A stretch of DNA of 64,000 nt from Odiellus spinosus. Taxonomy: Eukaryota > Arthropoda > Arachnida > Opiliones > Phalangiidae. Location: NCBI GenBank assembly GCA_963920705.1, contig OY987238.1:1237606-1301605 (forward strand). Reading direction: 5' to 3'. The position numbers were made by a program, and so were the translations under genes. This document shows, piece after piece, positions 54,967-64,000 of this stretch. The first letter of the stretch is position 1. Every line of letters begins with the position of its first letter. A model generated the notes under the pieces. The model saw only the letters and a program-made list of their open reading frames with translations. It was not told the DNA's origin and ran no database searches.

Positions 54967-57900
54967 CTTGTGAATCTATGCTTGGGAAATTTGTGAATCT
55001 ATACTTGGAAAATTTGTGAATCTATACTTGGAAAATTTGTGAATCTATACTTCGAAAATTTGTGAATCTATACTTGGGAAATTTGTAAATCTATACTTGG
55101 GAAATATGTGAATATATACTTGGGAAATTGGTGGATATACTTGGGAAATTGGTGGATCTATACTTGGAAAATTTGTGAATCTATACTTGGAAAATTTGTG
55201 AATCTATACTTGGGAAATTTGTGAATCTATACTTGGAAAATTTGTGAATCTATACTTGGGAAATTTGTCAATCTATACTTGGGAAATTTGTGGATCTATA
55301 CTTGGGAAATTTGTGAATCTATAATTGGGAAATTTGTCAATCTATACTTGGGAAATTTGTGAATCTATACTTGGAAAATTTGTGAATCTATACTTGGGAA
55401 ATTTGTGAATCTATACTTGGGAAATATGTGAATCTATACTTGGAAATTGGTGAATCTATACTTGGGAAATTGGTGGATCTATAATTGGGAAATTTGTGAA
55501 TCTATACTTGGAAAATTTGTGAATCTATATTTGGGAAATTTGTGAATCTATACTTGGAAAATTTGTGAATCTATACTTGGGAAATTTGTGAATCTATATT
55601 TGGAAAATTTGTGAATCTCTACTTGGGAAATTTGTGAATCTATACTTGGAAAATTTGTGAATCTATACTTGGAAAATTTGTTAATCTCTACTTGGGAAAT
55701 TTTTGAATCTATACTTGGGAAATTTGTGAATCTATACTTGGAAATTGGTGAATCTATACTTGGGAAATTGGTGGATCTATACTTGGGAAATTGGTGGATC
55801 TATACTTGGGAAATTTGTGAATCTATACTTGGGAAATTTGTGAATATATATTTGTGAAATTTGTGAATCTCTACTTGGGAAATTTGTGAATCTATACTTG
55901 GAAAATTTGTGAATCTATACTTCGGAAATTTGTGAATCTATACTTGGGAAATTTGTCAATCTATACTTAGGAAATTTGTGGATCTATACTTGGGAAATTT
56001 GTGAATCTATACTTCGGAAATTTGTGAATCTATATTTGGGAAATTTGTTAATCTATACTTGGAAAATTTGTGAATCTATACTTGGGAAATTGGTGGATCT
56101 ATACTTGGGAAATTTGTGAACCTATACTTGGGAAATTTGTGAATCTATACTTGGAAAATTTGTGAATCTATACTTGGAAAATTTGTGAATCTATACTTGG
56201 AAAATTTGTGAATCTATACTTGGGAAATTTGTGAATCTATACTTGGGAAATTGGTGGATCTATACTTGGGAAATTGGTGGATCTATACTTGGGAAATTTG
56301 TGAACCTATACTTGGGAAATTTGTGAATCTATACTTGGAAAATTTGTGAATCTATACTTGGAAAATTTGTGAATCTATACTTGGGAAATTGGTGGATATA
56401 CTTGGGAAATTGGTGGATCTATACTTTGGAAATTTGTGAATCTATACTTGGAAAATTTGTGAATCTATACTTTTAAAATTTGTCAATCTATACTTGGGAA
56501 ATATGTGAATCTATACTTGGGAAATATGTGAATCTATACTTCGGAAATTTGTGAATCTATACTTGGGAAATTTGTGAATCTATACTTCGGAAATTTGTGA
56601 ATTTATACTTGGGAAATTTGTGAATCTATATTTGGGAAATTTGTGAATCTATACTTGGAAAATTTGTGAATCTATACTTGGAAAATTTGTGAATCTATAC
56701 TTGGAAAATTTGTGAATCTCTACTTGGGAAATTTGTGAATCTATACTTGGAAAATTTGTGAATCTATACTTGGAAAATTTGTGAATCTCTACTTGGGAAA
56801 TTTTTGAATCTATACTTGGGAAATTTGTGAATCTATACTTGGAAAATTTGTGAATCTATACTTGGAAAATTTGTGAATCTATACTTCGGAAATTGGTGGA
56901 TCTATACTTGGGAAATTGGTGGATCTATACTTGGGAAATTTGTGAATCTATACTTGGGAAATTTGTGAATATATATTTGGGAAATTTGTGAATCTCTACT
57001 TGGGAAATTTGTGAATCTATACTTGGAAAATTTGTGAATCTATACTTCGGAAATTTGTGAATCTATACTTGGGAAATTTGTAAATCTATACTTGGGAAAT
57101 ATGTGAATCTATACTTGGGAAATTGGTGGATCTATACTTGGGAAATTTGTGAATCTATACTTGGGAAATTTGTGAATCTATATTTGGGAAATTTGTGAAT
57201 CTATACTTGGAAAATTTGTGAATCTATGCTTGGGAAATTTGTGAATCTATACTTGGAAAATTTGTGAATCTATACTTGGAAAATTTGTGAATCTATACTT
57301 CGAAAATTTGTGAATCTATACTTGGGAAATTTGTAAATCTATACTTGGGAAATATGTGAATCTATACTTGGGAAATTGGTGGATATACTTGGGAAATTGG
57401 TGGATCTATACTTGGAAAATTTGTGAATCTATACTTGGAAAATTTGTGAATCTATACTTGGGAAATTTGTGAATCTATACTTGGAAAATTTGTGAATCTA
57501 TACTTGGGAAATTTGTCAATCTATACTTGGGAAATTTGTGGATCTATACTTGGGAAATTTGTGAATCTATAATTGGGAAATTTGTCAATCTATACTTGGG
57601 AAATTTGTGAATCTATACTTGGAAAATTTGTGAATCTATACTTGGGAAATTTGTGAATCTATACTTGGGAAATATGTGAATCTATACTTGGAAATTGGTG
57701 AATCTATACTTGGGAAATTGGTGGATCTATAATTGGGAAATTTGTGAATCTATACTTGGAAAATTTGTGAATCTATATTTGGGAAATTTGTGAATCTATA
57801 CTTGGAAAATTTGTGAATCTATACTTGGGAAATTTGTGAATCTATATTTGGAAAATTTGTGAATCTCTACTTGGGAAATTTGTGAATCTATACTTGGAAA

Positions 57901-59528
57901 ATTTGTGAATCTATACTTGGAAAATTTGTGAATCTATACTTGGAAAATTTGTGAATCTATGCTTGGGAAATTTGTGAATCTATACTTGGAAAATTTGTGA
58001 ATCTATACTTGGAAAATTTGTGAATCTATACTTCGAAAATTTGTGAATCTATACTTGGGAAATTTGTAAATCTATACTTGGGAAATATGTGAATCTATAC
58101 TTGGGAAATTGGTGGATATACTTGGGAAATTGGTGGATCTATACTTGGAAAATTTGTGAATCTATACTTGGAAAATTTGTGAATCTATACTTGGGAAATT
58201 TGTGAATCTATACTTGGAAAATTTGTGAATCTATACTTGGGAAATTTGTCAATCTATACTTGGGAAATTTGTGGATCTATACTTGGGAAATTTGTGAATC
58301 TATAATTGGGAAATTTGTCAATCTATACTTGGGAAATTTGTGAATCTATACTTGGAAAATTTGTGAATCTTTACTTGGGAAATTTGTGAATCTATACTTG
58401 GGAAATATGTGAATCTATACTTGGAAATTGGTGAATCTATACTTGGGAAATTGGTGGATCTATAATTGGGAAATTTGTGAATCTATACTTGGAAAATTTG
58501 TGAATCTATATTTGGGAAATTTGTGAATCTATACTTGGAAAATTTGTGAATCTATACTTGGGAAATTTGTGAATCTATATTTGGAAAATTTGTGAATCTC
58601 TACTTGGGAAATTTGTGAATCTATACTTGGAAAATTTGTGAATCTATACTTGGAAAATTTGTGAATATCTACTTGGGAAATTTTTGAATCTATACTTGGG
58701 AAATTTTTGAATCTATACTTGGGAAATTTGTGAATCTATACTTGGAAATTGGTGAATCTATACTTGGGAAATTGGTGGATCTATACTTGGGAAATTTGTG
58801 AATCTATACTTGGGAAATTTGTGAATATATATTTGTGAAATTTGTGAATCTCTACTTGGGAAATTTGTGAATCTATACTTGGAAAATTTGTGAATCTATA
58901 CTTCGGAAATTTTTGAATCTATACTTGGAAAATTTGTGAATCTATACTTCGGAAATTTGTGAATCTATACTTGGGAAATTTGTCAATCTATACTTAGGAA
59001 ATTTGTGGATCTATACTTGGGAAATTTGTGAATGTATACTTCGGAAATTTGTGAATCTATATTTGGGAAATTTATTAATCTATACTTGGAAAATTTGTGA
59101 ATCTATACTTGGGAAATTGGTGGATCTATACTTGGGAAATTTGTGAACCTATACTTGGGAAATTTGTGAATCTATACTTGGAAAATTTGTGAATCTATAC
59201 TTGGAAAATTTGTGAATCTATACTTGGAAAATTTGTGAATCTATACTTGGAAAATTTGTGAATCTATACTTGGTAAATTGGTGGATCTATACTTATGAAA
59301 TTGGTGGATCTATACTTGGGAAATATGTGAACCTATACTTGGGAAATTTGTGAATCTATACTTGGAAAATTTGTGAATCTATACTTGGAAAATTTGTGAA
59401 TCTATACTTGGAAAATTTGTGAATCTATACTTGGAAAATTTGTGAATCTATACTTGGGAAATTGGTGGATATACTTGGGAAATTGGTGGATCTATACTTG
59501 GGAAATTTGTGAATCTATACTTGGAAAA
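54967..59528 (+). repeat. 4,562-bp tandem duplication, copy 2
   Basis: It matches copy 1 except for about three bases found by eye. Its CTATAATTGGG at 58,300 and GAATCTATAC at 58,801 have the standard forms where copy 1 is altered, so copy 1 probably acquired those changes. At 59,529 the array switches to CTATACTTTTAAAAT earlier than expected, a deletion-like junction into domain C. Confidence 0.9.
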
Positions 59529-60039
59529 TTTGTGAATCTATACTTTTAAAATTTGTCAATCTATACTTGGGAAATATGTGAATCTATACTTGGGAAATAT
59601 GTGAATCTATACTTCGGAAATTTGTGAATCTATACTTGGAAAATTTGTGAGTCTATACTTGGAAAATTTGTGAATCTCTACTTGGGAAATTTTTGAATCT
59701 ATACTTGGGAAATTTGTGAATCTATACTTGTAAAATTTGTGAATCTATACTTGGAAAATTTGTGAATCTATACTTCGGAAATTGGTGGATCTATACTTGG
59801 GAAAGTGGTGGATCTATACTTGGGAAATTTGTGAATCTATACTTGGGAAATTTGTGAATATATATTTGGGAAATTTGTGAATCTCTACTTGGGAAATTTG
59901 TGAATCTATACTTGGAAAATTTGTGAATCTATGGTTGGGAAATTTGTGAATCTATACTTGGAAAATTTGTGAATCTATACTTGGAAAATTTGTGAATCTA
60001 TACTTCGGAAATTTGTGAATCTATACTTGGGAAATTTGT

Positions 60040-61459
60040 AAATCTATACTTGGGAAATATGTGAATCTATACTTGGGAAATTGGTGGATATACTTGGGAA
60101 ATTGGTGCATCTATACTTGGAAAATTTGTGAATCTATACTTCGGAAATTTGTCAATCTATACTTGGGAAATATGTGAATTTATACTTGGGAAATATGTGA
60201 ATCTATACTTCGGAAATTTGTGAATCTATACTTGGGAAATTTGTGAATCTATACTTCGGAAATTTGTGAATCTATACTTGGGAAATTTGTGAATCTATAT
60301 TTGGGAAATTTGTGAATCTATACTTGGAAAATTTGTGAATCTCTACTTGGGAAATTTGTGAATCTATATTTGGGAAATTTGTGAATCTATACTTGGAAAA
60401 TTTGTGAATCTATACTTGGGAAATTTGTGAATCTATATTTGGAAAATTTGTGAATCTCTACTTAGGAAATTTGTGAATCTATACTTGGAAAATTTGTGAA
60501 TCTATACTTGGAAAATTTGTGACTCTTTACTTGGGAAATTTTTGAATCTATACTTGGGAAATTTGTGAATCTATACTTGGAAATTGGTGAATCTATACTT
60601 GGGAAATTGGTGGATCTATACTTGGGAAATTTGTGAATCTATACTTGGGAAATTTGTGAATATATATTTGTGAAATTTGTGAATCTCTACTTGGGAAATT
60701 TGTGAATCTATACTTGGGAAATTTGTGAATATATATTTGGGAAATTTGTAAATCTATACTTGGGAAATATGTGAATCTATACTTGGGAAATTGGTGGATA
60801 TACTTGGGAAATTGGTGCATCTATACTTGGAAAATTTGTGAATCTATACTTCGGAAATTTGTCAATCTATACTTGGGAAATATGTGAATTTATACTTGGG
60901 AAATATGTGAATCTATACTTCGGAAATTTGTGAATCTATACTTGGGAAATTTGTGAATCTATACTTCGGAAATTTGTGAATCTATACTTGGGAAATTTGT
61001 GAATCTATATTTGGGAAATTTGTGAATCTATACTTGGAAAATTTGTGAATCTCTACTTGGGAAATTTGTGAATCTATATTTGGGAAATTTGTGAATCTAT
61101 ACTTGGAAAATTTGTGAATCTATACTTGGGAAATTTGTGAATCTATATTTGGAAAATTTGTGAATCTCTACTTAGGAAATTTGTGAATCTATACTTGGAA
61201 AATTTGTGAATCTATACTTGGAAAATTTGTGACTCTTTACTTGGGAAATTTTTGAATCTATACTTGGGAAATTTGTGAATCTATACTTGGAAATTGGTGA
61301 ATCTATACTTGGGAAATTGGTGGATCTATACTTGGGAAATTTGTGAATCTATACTTGGGAAATTTGTGAATATATATTTGTGAAATTTGTGAATCTCTAC
61401 TTGGGAAATTTGTGAATCTATACTTGGGAAATTTGTGAATATATATTTGGGAAATTTGT
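60040..61459 (+). repeat. 710-bp tandem duplication
   Basis: Units 60,040-60,749 and 60,750-61,459 share the rare GGTGCATC (60,105 and 60,815), GAATTTATAC (60,177 and 60,887), CTTAGGAAAT (60,462 and 61,172) and GTGACTCTTTAC (60,519 and 61,229). The length is 31 monomers minus 3 bp, from one 21-bp and one 22-bp monomer. I saw no internal difference, so this may be one of the youngest events here. The right junction is TGTAAATC at 60,750 against TGTGAATC at 61,460. Confidence 0.92.
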
Positions 61460-63757
61460 GAATCTCTACTTGGGAAATTTGTGAATCTATACTTGGAAAA
61501 TTTGTGAATCTATGCTTGGGAAATTTGTGAATCTATACTTGGAAAATTTGTGAATCTATACTTGGAAAATTTGTGAATCTATACTTCGGAAATTTGTGAA
61601 TCTATACTTGGGAAATTTGTAAATCTATACTTGGGAAATATGTGAATCTATACTTGGGAAATTGGTGGATATACTTGGGAAATTGGTGGAGCTATACTTG
61701 GAAAATTTGTGAATCTATACTTCGGAAATTTGTCAATCTATACTTGGGAAATATGTGAATCTATACTTGGGAAATATGTGAATCTATACTTCGGAAATTT
61801 CTGAATCTATACTTGGGAAATTTGTGAATCTATACTTCGGAAATTTGTGAATCTATACTTGGGAAATTTGTGAATCTATATTTGGGAAATTTGTGAATCT
61901 ATACTTGGAAAATTTGTGAATCTATACTTGGAAAATTTGTGAATCTATACTTGGAAAATTTGTGAATCTCTACTTGGGAAATTTGTGAATCTATACTTGG
62001 GAAATTTGTGAATATATATTTGGGAAATTTGTGAATCTCTACTTGGGAAATTTGTGAATCTATACTTGGAAAATTTGTGAATCTATGCTTGGGAAATTTG
62101 TGAATCTATACTTGGAAAATTTGTGAATCTATACTTGGAAAATTTGTGAATCTATACTTCGAAAATTTGTGAATCTATACTTGGGAAATTTGTAAATCTA
62201 TACTTGGGAAATATGTGAATCTATACTTGGGAAATTGGTGGATATACTTGGGAAATTGGTGGATCTATACTTGGAAAATTTGTGAATCTATACTTGGAAA
62301 ATTTGTGAATCTATACTTGGGAAATTTGTGAATCTATACTTGGAAAATTTGTGAATCTATACTTGGGAAATTTGTCAATCTATACTTGGGAAATTTGTGG
62401 ATCTATACTTGGGAAATTTGTGAATCTATACTTGGGAAATTTGTCAATCTATGCTTGGGAAATTTGTGAATCTATACTTGGAAAATTTGTGAATCTATAC
62501 TTGGGAAATTTGTGAATCTATACTTGGAAATTGGTGAATCTATACTTGGGAAATTGGTGGATCTATACTTGTGAAATTTGTGAATCTCTACTTGGGAAAT
62601 TTGTGAATCTATACTTGGGAAATTTGTGAATATATATTTGGGAAATTTGTGAATCTCTACTTGGGAAATTTGTGAATCTATACTTGGAAAATTTGTGAAT
62701 CTATGCTTGGGAAATTTGTGAATCTATACTTGGAAAATTTGTGAATCTATACTTGGAAAATTTGTGAATCTATACTTCGGAAATTTGTGAATCTATACTT
62801 GGGAAATTTGTAAATCTATACTTGGGAAATATGTGAATCTATACTTGGGAAATTGGTGGATATACTTGGGAAATTGGTGGATCTATGCTTGGAAAATTTG
62901 TGAATCTATACTTCGGAAATTTGTCAATCTATACTTGGGAAATATGTGAATCTATACTTGGGAAATATGTGAATCTATACTTCGGAAATTTCTGAATCTA
63001 TACTTGGGAAATTTGTGAATCTATACTTCGGAAATTTGTGAATCTATACTTGGGAAATTTGTGAATCTATATTTGAGAAATTTGTGAATCTATACTTGGA
63101 AAATTTGTGAATCTATACTTGGAAAATTTGTGAATCTATACTTGGAAAATTTGTGAATCTCTACTTGGGAAATTTGTGAATCTATACTTGGGAAATTTGT
63201 GAATATATATTTGGGAAATTTGTGAATCTCTACTTGGGAAATTTGTGAATCTATACTTGGAAAATTTGTGAATCTATGCTTGGGAAATTTGTGAATCTAT
63301 ACTTGGAAAATTTGTGAATCTATACTTGGAAAATTCGTGAATCTATACTTCGAAAATTTGTGAATCTATACTTGGGAAATTTGTAAATCTATACTTGGGA
63401 AATATGTGAATCTATACTTGGGAAATTGGTGGATATACTTGGGAAATTGGTGGATATACTTGGGAAATTGGTGGATCTATACTTGGAAAATTTGTGAATC
63501 TATACTTGGAAAATTTGTGAATCTATACTTGGGAAATTTGTGAATCTATACTTGAAAAATTTGTGAATCTATACTTGGGAAATTGGTCAATCTATACTTG
63601 GGAAATCTGTGGATCTATACTTGGGAAATTTGTGAATCTATACTTGGGAAATTTGTCAATCTATGCTTGGGAAATTTGTGAATCTATACTTGGAAAATTT
63701 GTGAATCTATACTTGGGAAATTTGTGAATCTATACTTGGGAAATATGTGAATCTATA
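61376..63757 (+). repeat. 1,191-bp tandem duplication in domain C
   Basis: Copy 1 is about 61,376-62,566 and copy 2 starts about 62,567. TTTCTGAATC (61,798 and 62,989) and TGTCAATCTATGCTTGGG keep the order. 1,191 is 52 monomers minus 5, from two 21-bp monomers and one 22-bp monomer. The copies have diverged: GTGGAGCTATAC (61,687) against GTGGATCTATGC, TATTTGAGAAAT (63,070), AATTCGTG (63,333), and one extra 21-bp GGATATAC monomer in copy 2 (63,430-63,460). Confidence 0.85.
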
Positions 63758-64000
63758 CTTGGAAATTGGTGAATCTATACTTGGGAAATTGGTGGATCTA
63801 TACTTGGAAATTTGTGAATCTATACTTGGAAAATTTGTGAATCTATATTTGGGAAATTTGTGAATCTATACTTGGAAAATTTGTGAATCTATACTTGGGA
63901 AATTTGTGAATCTATATTTGGAAAATTTGTGAATCTCTACTTGGGAAATTTGTGAATCTATACTTGGAAAATTTGTGAATCTAATCTTGGAAAATTTGTG
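63758..64000 (+). repeat. Satellite at the right edge of the window
   Basis: The array runs off the window without a boundary. It holds 22-bp monomers at 63,763 and 63,803 (CTTGGAAATTTG, one G short) and a private CTAATCTTGG monomer at 63,982. No flanking unique DNA is reached. Confidence 0.9.

Larger units (their letters stand above)
1..64000 (+). repeat. 23-bp tandem satellite array filling the window
   Basis: The unit TATACTTGGG + AAATTTGTGAATC repeats head to tail from the first base to the last, with only five short interruptions. The spacing is 23 bp, checked directly in many places. All monomers have the same orientation. The consensus has 7 G/C of 23, no CpG, and a central AAATTT palindrome. 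Recurrent variants fall at monomer positions 8-10 (GGG, GGA, CGG), at 16-20 (TGTGA, GGTGG, ATGTG, TGTCA, TGTTA, TGTAA) and at 1-5 (TATAC, TCTAC, TATGC, TATAT, TATAA). Regular length variants are 21 bp (GGATATACTTGG, lacking CT) and 22 bp (CTTGGAAATTGGTG, lacking one G). No gene, RNA gene or regulatory element could be supported anywhere. Such arrays are typical of eukaryotic heterochromatin; the host and chromosomal position are unknown. Confidence 0.99.

Noticed and set aside
60593-60820. 75-codon open frame on the - strand
   Set aside because: The reverse strand normally has a TAG once per 69 bases, from CTATAC. Here CTCTAC, ATATAT and the 21-bp monomer happen to remove it. It is satellite throughout and has no coding signal.
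1-64000. CRISPR-like array (23-bp repeats)
   Set aside because: There are no unique spacers between repeats; monomers abut directly and vary internally. No cas genes are present.
1-64000. Telomeric repeat or telomere-like array
   Set aside because: The unit is 23 bp with a central AAATTT and no TTAGGG, TTTAGGG or TTAGG type runs; it is an ordinary long-unit satellite.
1-64000. Promoter-like TATA motifs in every monomer (CTATAC, TATATTT)
   Set aside because: They occur once per 23 bp as part of the repeat unit, with no associated gene or initiator context, so they carry no information as promoters.
1-64000. CENP-B box in the satellite
   Set aside because: I looked for the GC-rich CENP-B box core. 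The AT-rich monomer and its variants do not contain it, and neither do the islands.
1-64000. Single 26.9-kb super-repeat covering the window
   Set aside because: Segment 480-1395 does match 27.3-28.3 kb, but the sequence right of island 1 (domain A) and right of island 2 (domain B) soon differ in variant content, so a full second period is not present here.

Overview
The whole 64-kb window is one uninterrupted satellite DNA array. The unit is 23 bp, with consensus TATACTTGGG followed by AAATTTGTGAATC. Roughly 2,780 copies lie head to tail on the + strand, and I saw no inverted block. The consensus is 30% GC, has no CpG, and carries more G than C on the + strand (5 against 2 per unit). I find no gene, tRNA, rRNA, transposon, CRISPR array or recognisable regulatory site. 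A satellite of this size and uniformity points to eukaryotic heterochromatin (centromeric, pericentromeric, subtelomeric or sex-chromosome type). Nothing here lets me name the species.

Monomers differ at a few recurring places: GGG, GGA or CGG in the middle; TGTGAA, GGTGGA, ATGTGAA, TGTCAA, TGTTAA or TGTAAA near the end; CTATAC, CTCTAC, CTATGC, CTATAT or CTATAA at the start. There are also regular short monomers of 21 bp and 22 bp. Ordered strings of these variants recur, so the array is built of higher-order repeats (HORs) at several nested scales: 483, 506, 710, 983, 1,059, 1,081, 1,148, 1,191, 1,330, 2,636, 2,837, 4,562 and 4,819 bp, plus long-range similarity at about 11.8 and 26.9 kb.

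Layout. 1-1395: segment also seen near 10.2-11.2 kb and 27.3-28.3 kb. 1396-1465: first copy of a short non-satellite island. 1.6-28.3 kb (domain A): two related stretches offset by about 11.8 kb, each mixing 1,148-bp duplications with 506-bp HORs, then a 983-bp duplication. 28.3-59.5 kb (domain B): four more islands (28304, 31141, 45024, 47660) and near-perfect tandem duplications of 4,819, 2,636 and 4,562 bp, with private monomer variants (CTATAATTGGG, CTTCGAAAAT). 59.5-64 kb (domain C): recent 710-bp and 1,191-bp duplications without CTATAATTGGG.

The islands are the only sequence that is not 23-bp satellite: about 50 bp of unrelated DNA plus 3-4 copies of ATTGA. They always have the same left junction and have been amplified with their surroundings. 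After correcting for short monomers and islands, every duplication length I checked by hand is a whole number of monomers. That fits in-register unequal exchange. Apparent reading frames of up to 100 codons are by-products of the repeat and are not annotated as genes.
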